Assembly: GCF_039566955.1 (NCBI RefSeq)
Contig: NZ_CP154796.1
Location: 5,952,001-6,016,000 of the forward strand
Direction of reading: 5' to 3'
Length of the DNA stretch: 64,000 nucleotides
From: Micromonospora sp. DSM 45708
GTDB lineage: Bacteria; Actinomycetota; Actinomycetes; Mycobacteriales; Micromonosporaceae
Of the stretch, positions 17,034-24,776 are shown in pieces. Under the pieces are notes generated by a model. It saw only the letters and a list, made by a program, of their open reading frames with translations. It did no database searches and was not told where the DNA came from. The number at the start of each line of letters is the position of its first letter. Positions within the stretch are counted from its first letter, which is position 1. Both the position numbers and the translations under genes were made by a program.

Positions 17034-17256
17034 CGAAGCCCCCAACGTCGATATGCGGCGAACGCCTACGGGGCGGTCATGGCACCGGAGAGCCGGGCCG
17101 GCCGAGCGCTACGACCAGCCGACGGAGCCCGGCACCTGTCCGGCGGCGGGCGTCCCGGAGGTCATGGCGTCGTCGAACCGCCGCGCACAGGGCCACAAGA
17201 GCCTCGCGGGCGCCGTGCCACCCACTCGTCCTCGCTCCGGCGGATTCGGTTTCCGA

Positions 17257-18267
17257 TTACGCGATCCGCGCGTAGAGCGCTTCGTACGCGTCGACCATCG
17301 TGTCCTTCCGGAAGTGCCGAACCACCCGTTCCCGGCAACGCGCCCGATCCAACCGGTCGACCCGCCCGACCGCCTCCACCAGTTCCTGCCAGGTCGGCCG
17401 CACGAAACCGGTGACCCCGTCGGCCACCACCTCCTGGGCGGACCCGCGGTCGCAGGCCAGTACGGGCACACCACATGCCATGGCCTCGACCAGGACGAGG
17501 CCGAACGGCTCGTCCCACTGGATCGGGGCCAGCAGCGCGGTCGCCCCCTGGAGCAGGGCCAGCCGCTCCTCGCCTTCGACCTCGTTCGCCAGGATGACGT
17601 TCTCCCCGTCGACCCAGGGCAGGACGTCCTTGTCGAGATACTCCTCGTCCATCGGGTCGGGCCGCCCGGCCAGGACCAGCCGCATGCCCGCCAACTGGGC
17701 GATCTGGACGGCCTCGGCCGTCCCCTTGCGGCGCGACAGCGCTCCCATGTGGAGCAGGTACGGCCTCGACCCGTCCGCCGGGCCGGGGCGGAAGTAGTCG
17801 ACGTCGATTCCGTTGTAGATGTTCTCGATCCAGTTCATGCCCTGGACGCCCACCCGGCGTTGCCCGTAGCTGATCGAGATGTAGCGGGCCTGCTTGTTGT
17901 ATTCGTACACCGGGCGTTCCATCGCCCGACCGGTCGTGCCGTGGACGGTGGTGATCATCGGCAGGTCGAGGTGCTTGTCGAACGTGACGGCTGAGACCGT
18001 GTGGTTGTGGACCACGTCGAATTCGGCGGCGTGCAGCAGGGACTCCGCCGCGTGGACGTGCTCACGGAAGGAGTCGAAGATGAATCCTTCTTCGAAGGGC
18101 ATCGAGACGAGGCGGGCGCGGGTGTCGGATGCGGGGTGGCCGAACAGCGTCACCTCATGGCCCCGGGCCACGAGTTCGTTGCTGAGTTCGGCCACCATGT
18201 GCTCCAACCCTCCACAGCCGCGAGGGGGGCAGGGCGTGTAGGGCGGCGCAATCATGGCGATCTTCAT
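17257..18267 (-). CDS. GT4-family glycosyltransferase
   Basis: A 336-residue GT-B retaining glycosyltransferase. The N-terminal domain opens with MKIAMIAPPYTPCPPRGCGG, containing the Gly-rich acceptor loop. The donor domain has YNGID, LLHMGALSRRKG, and the EX7E element in DEPFGLVLVEAMACGVPVLA. It probably transfers a nucleotide-sugar-derived hexose to a glycan or glycoside. ATG at 18267 overlaps the GT8 stop (ATGA), so the two glycosyltransferases form one transcriptional and translational unit. The open frame upstream of this ATG is shadow sequence. Confidence 0.92.
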   Translation of the reverse strand: MKIAMIAPPYTPCPPRGCGGLEHMVAELSNELVARGHEVTLFGHPASDTRARLVSMPFEEGFIFDSFREHVHAAESLLHAAEFDVVHNHTVSAVTFDKHLDLPMITTVHGTTGRAMERPVYEYNKQARYISISYGQRRVGVQGMNWIENIYNGIDVDYFRPGPADGSRPYLLHMGALSRRKGTAEAVQIAQLAGMRLVLAGRPDPMDEEYLDKDVLPWVDGENVILANEVEGEERLALLQGATALLAPIQWDEPFGLVLVEAMACGVPVLACDRGSAQEVVADGVTGFVRPTWQELVEAVGRVDRLDRARCRERVVRHFRKDTMVDAYEALYARIA

Positions 18268-19100
18268 GCCGTCTGCGCCCCGATCAGGCCCACCTGGACC
18301 ATGTATTTGTGGTAGGCGGCCAGCCGGGGGCCGTCCGGAAAGTCCTTCTGCCATGGCTTGTAGGGGCCGGCGAAATGCAGGAGACGCGCTTCGGTCAAGC
18401 TCCGACCGACCCACTCCAGCTCGTGGCTCTCCATCTCGTTCCAGATCTTGGGCAGCTCGTGCCAGATGCCGTCGAAAACCACATTCAGGGCATCCTGGTC
18501 GGGATAGCGGAGCTTACCGGCGTTCTGCTCCAGATATCGAATGCACCGCTCGGTGAAGCCGTTGTTGCGCCAGCTCGCCACGTCGATGAGCAGCACACCC
18601 GAGTTGAAGTACTTCCGGTCCGCCAGCGACCCGACCTCTTCCTCGTCGAGACCGGGAATGCCGCCGTTGTGGGCGAAGGTCAGGGTGAAGGCGTCCCGTA
18701 CGGCGGCGAGTGGGGCGCCGTTCAGTTCCGTGTCGTACAGCGGCCTCAGGTCGCCGGTGCACAGGATGTCGGTGTCGAGGTAGAGGATGCGGTCCACCTC
18801 GTCGGGCACCAGGTCCGCCAGGAGCAACCTCAGGTACATCGCGGAGCTGATGTACTCCAGCCCGTTCATGACCGAGCCCGGGAGGTGCGAGACGGCGTCG
18901 GTGGAGTCGAGGAAATTGATCGCCGCCCGCCCCGACACACATTCCACCATGCGGTCGAAGGTGCTCGCACCGACGTCGGGCGTCGGCAGGATCCAGAACG
19001 TCACTTCGTCCTCGGCTGACGCCCTGGTTGCCAGGATTGATTCGATCGTCACCGCCGCGTAATCGGCGTACTTCTCATCGAAGGCCATGCCGATGTGCAT
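18264..19100 (-). CDS. GT8-family glycosyltransferase (galactosyl/glucosyltransferase-like)
   Basis: A 278-residue GT-A retaining glycosyltransferase like those that add Glc or Gal in LPS cores, and glycogenin. The metal-binding DxD is in RILYLDTDIL near residue 108. KYFNSGVLLIDVASW and the late HFAGPYKPW (the conserved HxxGxxKPW) are diagnostic. It uses a UDP-sugar with a divalent metal. It is the first gene of the GT8-GT4 pair and is transcribed divergently from the ABC exporter across 263 nt. Confidence 0.92.
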   Translation of the reverse strand: MHIGMAFDEKYADYAAVTIESILATRASAEDEVTFWILPTPDVGASTFDRMVECVSGRAAINFLDSTDAVSHLPGSVMNGLEYISSAMYLRLLLADLVPDEVDRILYLDTDILCTGDLRPLYDTELNGAPLAAVRDAFTLTFAHNGGIPGLDEEEVGSLADRKYFNSGVLLIDVASWRNNGFTERCIRYLEQNAGKLRYPDQDALNVVFDGIWHELPKIWNEMESHELEWVGRSLTEARLLHFAGPYKPWQKDFPDGPRLAAYHKYMVQVGLIGAQTA

Positions 19101-19363
19101 TCTTCTCCCCGTTTTGGCTGGCTATCCAGGTCTTGGAGGGAATCGGCGCGCATGTTTCGGGCTGACCCTGCCGCAGCGAGATGTAATGGGTCAGCACACT
19201 CCACTTCAGTCATGCGCACGACGTCCCGGACAACTGCTTTTAACATGGATTCCCGTCAAGATCGTAGCATGGGGTACAGGGGCACGCAAGGGCTCGTGTA
19301 AGCCGTGCAAGAAATTGCAGGGGTGGTTGTGCTTCTCGGTGGCGGTCTGCAACACTGCTCGAC
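19101..19363. other. Divergent intergenic region between GT8 and ABC exporter genes
   Basis: This 263-nt spacer must hold both promoters. It is visibly richer in A and T than its surroundings, and the low-G+C character continues about 150 nt into the ABC gene. The plus-strand gene has no obvious Shine-Dalgarno sequence before its ATG. I could not assign a convincing -35/-10 pair or operator. Confidence 0.5.
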
Positions 19364-20377
19364 ATGGCATTAATCGAGGCCCATGAACTAACAAAGATTT
19401 TCCGGAGACCTTTGAAAGATCCGGGCCTGCGGGGGTCTGTCAAAAATTTGTTTCAAAGACGGTTTGTCGATTCGGTAGTCGTCAATGCAATAAACATTTC
19501 CATAACGGCCGGCGAAGCGGTCGCGTACATCGGTCCCAACGGCGCCGGCAAGTCGACCACGGTCAAGCTCCTGTCGGGCATCCTCGAGCCCACGTCGGGA
19601 GAGGTCCGGGTGGGCGGTGTCGTGCCCACCCGCGACCGGATGGCCAACGCCCGCCAGATCGGGGTGCTGTTCGGCCAGCGGACCCAGCTCTGGTGGGACC
19701 TGCCGGTCCGGGACTCGCTGGAACTGCTGCGGGACATGCACGGGATCTCGCCCGCCGACTTCGCCAGCCAGATGCGGCGCTTCGAATCCGTGCTGGGTCT
19801 GGGGGAACTACTACCGGTCGTGGCCCGCAAACTGTCCCTCGGTCAACGCATGCGCGCCGACCTCGCCTGCGCGCTGGTGCACCGCCCCAAGGTGGTGTAT
19901 CTGGACGAGCCCACGATCGGCCTGGACATCGCCGTCAAATACCAGGTGCGGGACTTTCTCAAGGACCTCGTCGGCGACGGCATCACGCTGATGCTCACCA
20001 CGCACGACCTGGACGACATCGAGGACACCTGCAAACGGATGGTGATCATCGATCACGGCCGCATCATCCACGACGGCAGCCTGGCCGAGGCGAAGCACAG
20101 GTACGCCCGCGAGAGGTCGGTCCATCTGCAGTTGGGTGGCCCGGTCGACCTGGCGGCGCTGGCCCGGCGATTTCCCATGGCGGCCGTGTCCGCCGGGGCG
20201 GACCGTGGCGCCTTCACGATCACCTTCGACAAGGAGCAGCTCACGGCGGGGCAGGTGCTGACCGGGGTCGCGCCGCTGGCCGAGGTGTTGGACGTCCGCA
20301 TCGACGAGCCCTCGATCGAGGACGTGGTACGGCGCGTGTACGCGGGCGACATCGCCGCCGAGGAGCTGACCACGTGA
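19364..20377 (+). CDS. ABC-2 type exporter, ATP-binding subunit
   Basis: A 337-residue ATPase that would sit on the cytoplasmic face of the exporter formed with the two following permeases. Walker A is GPNGAGKST (about 58-66), the signature loop is LSLGQRMRADLA, Walker B is VVYLDEPTIGLD and the switch His is in LTTHD. About 100 C-terminal residues form an extra domain, as in drug or polysaccharide exporters. The first ~50 codons are AT-rich (AAA, TTT, CAA, AAT) unlike the rest, which may mark a recombination joint or a selected AT-rich 5' end. Its stop overlaps the permease GTG (GTGA). Confidence 0.95.
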   Translation: MALIEAHELTKIFRRPLKDPGLRGSVKNLFQRRFVDSVVVNAINISITAGEAVAYIGPNGAGKSTTVKLLSGILEPTSGEVRVGGVVPTRDRMANARQIGVLFGQRTQLWWDLPVRDSLELLRDMHGISPADFASQMRRFESVLGLGELLPVVARKLSLGQRMRADLACALVHRPKVVYLDEPTIGLDIAVKYQVRDFLKDLVGDGITLMLTTHDLDDIEDTCKRMVIIDHGRIIHDGSLAEAKHRYARERSVHLQLGGPVDLAALARRFPMAAVSAGADRGAFTITFDKEQLTAGQVLTGVAPLAEVLDVRIDEPSIEDVVRRVYAGDIAAEELTT

Positions 20378-21162
20378 GGGTCAGGGCGTACGCACGCGTG
20401 CTGCGGGCCTCCGCGAAGACGATCTTCGCCTACCGGGTGAGTTTCCTGTTCGGCTCCGTGGGCGCCATCTTCCAACTGCTGGCCATGGTGGCACTGTGGA
20501 CCGCCCTGCTGCGCAACCGCGACGAGTTGGCGGGTTTCTCCCTGACCGACATGAAGAGCTACCTGCTCGTCGGCTATGCCACCGGCGTGCTGGGAACGGG
20601 CTTCGGGGAACAGTGGATGGCCGAGCGGATCCGCAGCGGCGCGGTGTCGCTCGATCTCGTCAAACCGCTCAACTACCAGAAGGCGCGCTTCGCCGAGTCG
20701 CTGGGCGGGCTGCCGATGGAGGTGGCGCTGGTCGTCGTGGTCGGGACCGTCTTCACCTCGTTCGCCGGCCCGGTGATGACGCCCGCGTACCACCTGCTGT
20801 TCCTGATCAGCCTGCTGGCCGTGGTGCCCATCAAGTTCATGATCCTCTACGTGAGCACCCTGATCTGCTTCTGGACGCAGAACTACCACGGTGTGTCCTG
20901 GGCGCGGAACGTGATCGTGGCCGTCTTCTCGGGCGCACTGGTGCCGCTGGTGTTCCTGCCGCAGTGGGTCAACGTGCTGGCCACGGCCCTGCCCTTCGCC
21001 AGCATCACGTCGACGCCGGCCCTCATCTTCATCGGGCGGATCTCGGAGGCGGAGGCGGCCAGGCTGGTCGGCCTGCAACTGATGTGGGTGGTCCTCCTCT
21101 GGTACATCGGACAGTTCGCCTGGCGGCGCTCCGTACGCCACCTGACCGTGCACGGGGGTTGA
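20374..21162 (+). CDS. ABC-2 type exporter permease 1
   Basis: A 262-residue membrane protein with about six predicted transmembrane segments, among them stretches around residues 22-45, 60-80, 110-135, 140-165, 175-200 and 228-248. It belongs to the ABC-2/DUF990-like permease group that pairs with a second permease of the same size. The GTG at 20374 overlaps the ATPase stop. Its role here is likely export of the glycosylated product or a precursor, inferred only from position next to the glycosyltransferases. Confidence 0.88.
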   Translation: MRVRAYARVLRASAKTIFAYRVSFLFGSVGAIFQLLAMVALWTALLRNRDELAGFSLTDMKSYLLVGYATGVLGTGFGEQWMAERIRSGAVSLDLVKPLNYQKARFAESLGGLPMEVALVVVVGTVFTSFAGPVMTPAYHLLFLISLLAVVPIKFMILYVSTLICFWTQNYHGVSWARNVIVAVFSGALVPLVFLPQWVNVLATALPFASITSTPALIFIGRISEAEAARLVGLQLMWVVLLWYIGQFAWRRSVRHLTVHGG

Positions 21163-21164
21163 CC

Positions 21165-21953
21165 ATGGGACACGTCCGGTTCTACCTGCGCAGTCTCGGC
21201 GCCCACATCCGGGCCGTGCTCGAATACCAGTCCGATTTCTGGATCCTGGTGGCGGCGGGGATCGGCACCCAGACACTGGGCATCGTCTTCCTGGGGGCGG
21301 TCTTCGCCCGGGTGCAGACGTTGAACGGGTGGACGTTCGGTGAGGTCGTGCTGATCTACGCGCTGGCCGGCCTCGCGCAGTCCGTGGTGCCCGTCATCGC
21401 GGACGGAATCTGGGAACTCGGAAAGTCGATCCACGACGGGAACCTCGACTACTACCTGGTCCGGCCGTACCCTCCGGTGCTCCAGGTGATGAGCAGCCAG
21501 GTCGGTTTCAATGGCGTGGGGGACACGGTGGGGGCCGGCATTCTCTTGGGCTGGGCCCTGTTCCACGTGGATGTCGGGTGGACGGTCGGCAAAGTGCTCG
21601 TCGGCGCGATCCTCCTCGTTTCGGCGATCGTCATCCGGGTTGCCATCACGGTCGCCTCCAACTCGGTCTCCTTCTGGGTGCGATCCCCGTTTCCGATGTT
21701 CGCGACCGCGGTCTACCACGTCGGCGAGCTGGCCCGCTATCCCATCTCGATCTACGGCTTCGCCCTCAAGCTGGTGGTGGTGGTCGTGGTGCCCTTCGCC
21801 TTCGCGGGATTCGTGCCGGCGAGCTGGCTCCTCGACAAGGGCGGATACGGCTGGCTCGGCCTGCTGACGCCGGTGGTGGCGGTGGCGTGGGCCTTTCTGG
21901 CGTACCGCATGTTCCACCACGGCCTACGGCGCTACGAAAGCGCCGGGAACTGA
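21165..21953 (+). CDS. ABC-2 type exporter permease 2
   Basis: A 262-residue membrane protein, the same length as the preceding permease, with about six hydrophobic spans (for example near residues 25-48, 60-80, 115-135, 140-165 and 190-225, where LVVVVVVPFAFAGF is very hydrophobic). The RPYPPVLQVM loop after the second helix is typical of DUF990-type permeases. It starts 2 nt after the first permease stop, with a G-run ribosome-binding site inside that gene. The two permeases and the ATPase would make a heterodimeric exporter. Confidence 0.88.
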   Translation: MGHVRFYLRSLGAHIRAVLEYQSDFWILVAAGIGTQTLGIVFLGAVFARVQTLNGWTFGEVVLIYALAGLAQSVVPVIADGIWELGKSIHDGNLDYYLVRPYPPVLQVMSSQVGFNGVGDTVGAGILLGWALFHVDVGWTVGKVLVGAILLVSAIVIRVAITVASNSVSFWVRSPFPMFATAVYHVGELARYPISIYGFALKLVVVVVVPFAFAGFVPASWLLDKGGYGWLGLLTPVVAVAWAFLAYRMFHHGLRRYESAGN

Positions 21954-21999
21954 TCGACGCGGGTCGGCGGCCCGGTGGTGGCGGTCGCCGCGGCGACCG

Positions 22000-22296
22000 T
22001 CACCGCTTCTCGTTCTGCCGAAGGGCTTCCTCGAGCTGGTCCTCCAGGATGATGATCCGGCAGGCGGCCTCCATGGCGGTGCCCTGGTCGACCATCTCGC
22101 GGGCCCGGGCGGCCAGGCGTAGCTGGTAACGGGAGTAGCGGCGGTGCCCGCCGCTGGAGCGGTGCGGGTTGATCAGTCCCGCCTCGTCCAGGCGGCGCAG
22201 GAAGTCCTGGGTGGCGCCGAGCATCTCCGCGGCCTGGCCGATGGTGTAGGCCGGGTAGTTGTCATCACCGAACATGTCGTCGGGCTGCTGCCCCAT
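22000..22296 (-). CDS. Small MerR-family DNA-binding protein
   Basis: A 98-residue protein consisting almost only of a MerR-type winged helix: YTIGQAAEMLGATQDFLRRL, then GLINPHRSSGGHRRYSRYQL with the usual RRY wing residues. A short helix with an acidic/Gln-rich end follows. There is no effector-binding domain, so it may act as a DNA-architectural or co-regulator like BldC-type proteins, not as a ligand sensor. ATG at 22296 has GGAGGT 3-4 nt upstream. It converges with the exporter operon. Confidence 0.85.
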   Translation of the reverse strand: MGQQPDDMFGDDNYPAYTIGQAAEMLGATQDFLRRLDEAGLINPHRSSGGHRRYSRYQLRLAARAREMVDQGTAMEAACRIIILEDQLEEALRQNEKR

Positions 22297-22312
22297 GTCA
22301 CCTCCACGTCGA

Positions 22313-22340
22313 GGGCCCCGGCGCACAAGCGCCGGGGCCC
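22313..22340 (-). terminator. Strong GC hairpin in the leader of the MerR-type gene
   Basis: A perfect 12-bp stem, GGGCCCCGGCGC / GCGCCGGGGCCC, closes on the tetraloop ACAA only 17 nt upstream of the MerR-type start codon. It could terminate an upstream transcript or form an attenuator in the 5' leader. There is no U-tract. Confidence 0.55.
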
Positions 22341-22770
22341 AGGGTTACGGGTCTGAACACCATCTACCGACAGGAACGTCGGTTTGTCGTATGCGCGCCA
22401 GCCGCCGTGGACGGCTTCGGGCGCGAGGATCGCGTATGCGTGACCGGAGACCACCTCTCGTTCGATGGAAACTGCGGTGTCCGCCCGGCCTGACGTGCCG
22501 GCCGAGGGCGGGCGATCCAACGGTGTACGGCCCTCCCTTTCCTCTGCCTACTTCTTTCACGTGCGGTGGTGCGGCCCGCCGGTTCGGAGCCCACGCGACT
22601 TCATGGCCCCGACACGCGCGGCGAGCATCAGGTGCAGCCCCGAAAAGAGCCTTGGCTCCACCTGCGTCACGCCGTCCGTCATGACCTCACGGCCGGACGG
22701 CCCGTCCACGTCTTGACGGATCTTATCTCTCGACTTGAAGAAGAGTATGCCACACCGCCGAGGATGTCTA

Positions 22771-22804
22771 GGCTCGCCGGCACAGATTTTCTCGCCGGCG
22801 AGCC
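22771..22804 (-). terminator. Terminator of the sigma factor/membrane partner operon
   Basis: GGCTCGCCGGC / GCCGGCGAGCC is a perfect 11-bp stem with a 12-nt loop. It begins 12 nt past the stop of the minus-strand gene at 22817. Position and strength fit an intrinsic terminator without a U-tract. Confidence 0.7.
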
Positions 22805-22816
22805 CGGTGCCCATCG

Positions 22817-24058
22817 TTACGGCCGCAGAGCGCTCGCGGCCGGGGTCCAGGTCGACTCGTCCCCGACGTCGGCGACCGTGATCCCCCTGGCGATCTTCTC
22901 CAGCTCGGCCTGCGGCAGCCTGTCGCCGAGGCCGGTGGCGCTGACCTGGAGGACGACGGTGCCGTCGGCGCTCCAGATGTTGCAGAAGCCGCCGACCGCG
23001 CGACCCGCTTCCCGCAGTCGCCGGTCGGACGCCTGGTAGCACCTCGTCGTGCCGGGCTCCGGCGACTGGTTCGCGCTGGTGCTCGGCGTGACGAAGATGT
23101 GGAACCCGTCCCTGATGGTGCCCTCGACCGCGTCGTACGGTGCGGTCAGGCCCGAGGTAGGTGCCGCCGGCCGGGTGTACGTCGCGCCGCCGTAGTCACC
23201 GGCGCGGGCGGTGGCGATGCCGCTGAGGCCGGGCATGGCGTGCGTGCCGGTCTGCAACGGCAGGTAGCCGGCCGGCACGTAACCCACCGTGAACGGCACC
23301 AGGGCCGGCGTCGGCCCGGCGGGCTTCAACCCCTCGACCAGACCGCCCAGGTCCGCGAAGCTCGGCGTGGCCTCATCGCTGGAGATCGACGTGACAGCCG
23401 CCCACGCGTCGGCGGCGTACTCCCAGGCGAACAGTTTGTTGCCCGCGTCGATCGGGTTCTTCGGGTCCAGGCCGACCGGCAGCGTCGCCTGCACCGCCCG
23501 GTGCCCGGCCACGGTGACCGTCCTGCCGTTCCTGATCCCGGCGGGGTCGAAGGCGCCCGGCCGGTAGACGGTCAGATACGCCCACAGGGACGGTTTCCCT
23601 CCGGCGGCCTTCCTCTTCTGCTCGACGGTGTCGCCCTGCGCCTCGGCCTCCGCCGCCGTCACGGGCTTGTCGTTCGAGGTGTGGCGGTCGGAGTAGACGG
23701 AGGCGATCTGGTACGCGGTCGAGGTGACGATCGGGTTCTGCACGTGCAGCGTGCCGGCGTCGTACCCCTGGAAGGTGAAGGTGAACGGCGCGGCGGCGGG
23801 CCAGGTGGCTCCGACCGGCCGGGACGCCGCCGCGGCGGCCGGGGCCGGCGTGGCCGGGGTGTCCCGCTCGGCGCCCAGGGTCGGCAACGTGAACGCGCCG
23901 GCGACCGCGACCACGACGAGACCGGCCGCGCCGGCCGACGCGAACCCGGCCCGGCGGCGCCGCTCGGCCCGCCGCCCGGCCGCGACGATGTCGTCGGCGG
24001 TGCGCCGCATCGGTGGTTCGTCGTCGGTCACGGCGTCCACCAGGTCATGCAACTGCAT
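22817..24058 (-). CDS. Membrane-anchored partner of the SigE-like sigma factor (CU044_5270-like)
   Basis: A 413-residue protein with a short cytoplasmic N-terminus (about 1-38: MQLHDLVDAVTDDEPPMRR), one transmembrane segment (roughly 39-60, AGLVVVAVAGAFTLP) and a large extracytoplasmic domain after an Ala/Pro-rich linker. This layout is common for genes paired with SigE-type ECF factors in Micromonospora and Streptomyces, where they are thought to act as anti-sigma or signal-sensing proteins. There is no zinc-type HxxxCxxC anti-sigma motif, so the anti-sigma role is inferred only from pairing. It overlaps the sigma gene by 14 nt and is therefore coupled. Confidence 0.75.
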   Translation of the reverse strand: MQLHDLVDAVTDDEPPMRRTADDIVAAGRRAERRRRAGFASAGAAGLVVVAVAGAFTLPTLGAERDTPATPAPAAAAASRPVGATWPAAAPFTFTFQGYDAGTLHVQNPIVTSTAYQIASVYSDRHTSNDKPVTAAEAEAQGDTVEQKRKAAGGKPSLWAYLTVYRPGAFDPAGIRNGRTVTVAGHRAVQATLPVGLDPKNPIDAGNKLFAWEYAADAWAAVTSISSDEATPSFADLGGLVEGLKPAGPTPALVPFTVGYVPAGYLPLQTGTHAMPGLSGIATARAGDYGGATYTRPAAPTSGLTAPYDAVEGTIRDGFHIFVTPSTSANQSPEPGTTRCYQASDRRLREAGRAVGGFCNIWSADGTVVLQVSATGLGDRLPQAELEKIARGITVADVGDESTWTPAASALRP

Positions 24059-24578
24059 TGGTCCACTCCTCCATCGGCTTCCCGGTGAGTTCGATGCGTT
24101 CGCCGCCGAGTGACTCGCGCAGCTTCGCCAGGCCACGGGAGACCTGACTCTTGGCCGTGCCCACGGTGCAGCCGAGTACGCCGGCCGTGTCCTCCAGGCT
24201 CAGGTCCAGGTAGTGCCGGAGCACGACTGCGGCCCGCTGCCGGGCCGGCACGGCGTCGAGCGCCGCGCGCAGGCGCATCCGCTCGTCGGTCGCACCGGCC
24301 GGGTCCCGCAGCGCGATGTCCGGCATGGCGTCGCCGGACGACCGCTCGCGCCGCCAGGGCCGGCGGGTCTCGTCGACCGCGGCCCGGTAGACCATGGTCT
24401 TGACGTAGAGATCGGGGCGCTCCAGCTTCCGCCAGCGGGGGTAGAGCTTGATCAGCGCGTTGGCCACGGCGTCCTCCGCCGCGTGCCAGTCGCCGCAGGT
24501 CAGGTACGCCAGCTTGCGCAGCGCCGCCATCTGCGACGTCACGAACTCGCGGAATGCTTGCTCGTCTTCGGCTCTCAC
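24045..24578 (-). CDS. SigE-family ECF RNA polymerase sigma factor
   Basis: A 177-residue ECF sigma factor. Region 2 runs from about residue 8 to 75 (FREFVTSQMAALRKLAYLTC, then DAVANALIKLY), and region 4 from about 105 to 160 (ALDAVPARQRAAVVLRHYLD, then SLEDTAGVLGCTVGTAKSQV). Length and motifs match the actinobacterial SigE subgroup. GTG at 24578 is chosen because GAGGAGG lies 8 nt upstream and the homologous region starts there, although the frame is open for another 59 codons. It is cotranscribed with the membrane partner, which probably controls it. Confidence 0.92.
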   Translation of the reverse strand: MRAEDEQAFREFVTSQMAALRKLAYLTCGDWHAAEDAVANALIKLYPRWRKLERPDLYVKTMVYRAAVDETRRPWRRERSSGDAMPDIALRDPAGATDERMRLRAALDAVPARQRAAVVLRHYLDLSLEDTAGVLGCTVGTAKSQVSRGLAKLRESLGGERIELTGKPMEEWTNAVA

Positions 24579-24720
24579 GTCGACTGCCTCCTCGTGACGG
24601 AGGTAGAACGGAGCCAGCCACCCGGGACGTTGCACGGTCCGGGGAAGTAGTTGTGCGGGTGTTCCGGGCGCAGGTGTCAGCGAGACGCGGGCCCCCTGCG
24701 GTGAAGCGGGGTCAGCCACC

Positions 24721-24767
24721 CGCCGGGGCCCGGCGCGGAGAGTCGTCCTCCGCACCGGGCCCCGGCG
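24721..24767 (-). terminator. Long two-part terminator hairpin after the cellulase gene
   Basis: A 13-bp perfect outer stem (24721-24733 with 24755-24767) continues, after a one-base mismatch on each side, into a 6-bp inner stem GCGGAG / CTCCGC around loop AGTCGTC. It lies 9 nt beyond the cellulase stop on the minus strand. Confidence 0.8.
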
Positions 24768-24776
24768 TCACGCGGG

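Larger units (their letters stand above)
22297..22816. other. 520-nt stretch without a supported gene
   Basis: Several short frames cross this region but none has consistent high third-position G+C together with a start signal. It contains the leader of the MerR-type gene with a strong hairpin at 22313-22340, an unassigned central part with lower G+C than its flanks, and a terminator at 22771-22804. A small RNA is possible, but nothing in the sequence shows one. Confidence 0.5.

Noticed and set aside
369..19100. A bleomycin, tallysomycin or zorbamycin cluster
   Set aside because: The sugar genes are similar in kind, but no NRPS/PKS or metal-binding peptide genes occur in the window, and a GTP cyclohydrolase II homologue and a GmhA domain are extra.
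22173..22520. 115-codon minus-strand frame across the MerR leader
   Set aside because: Third-position bias is poor and the frame runs through the MerR-type coding sequence in another frame.
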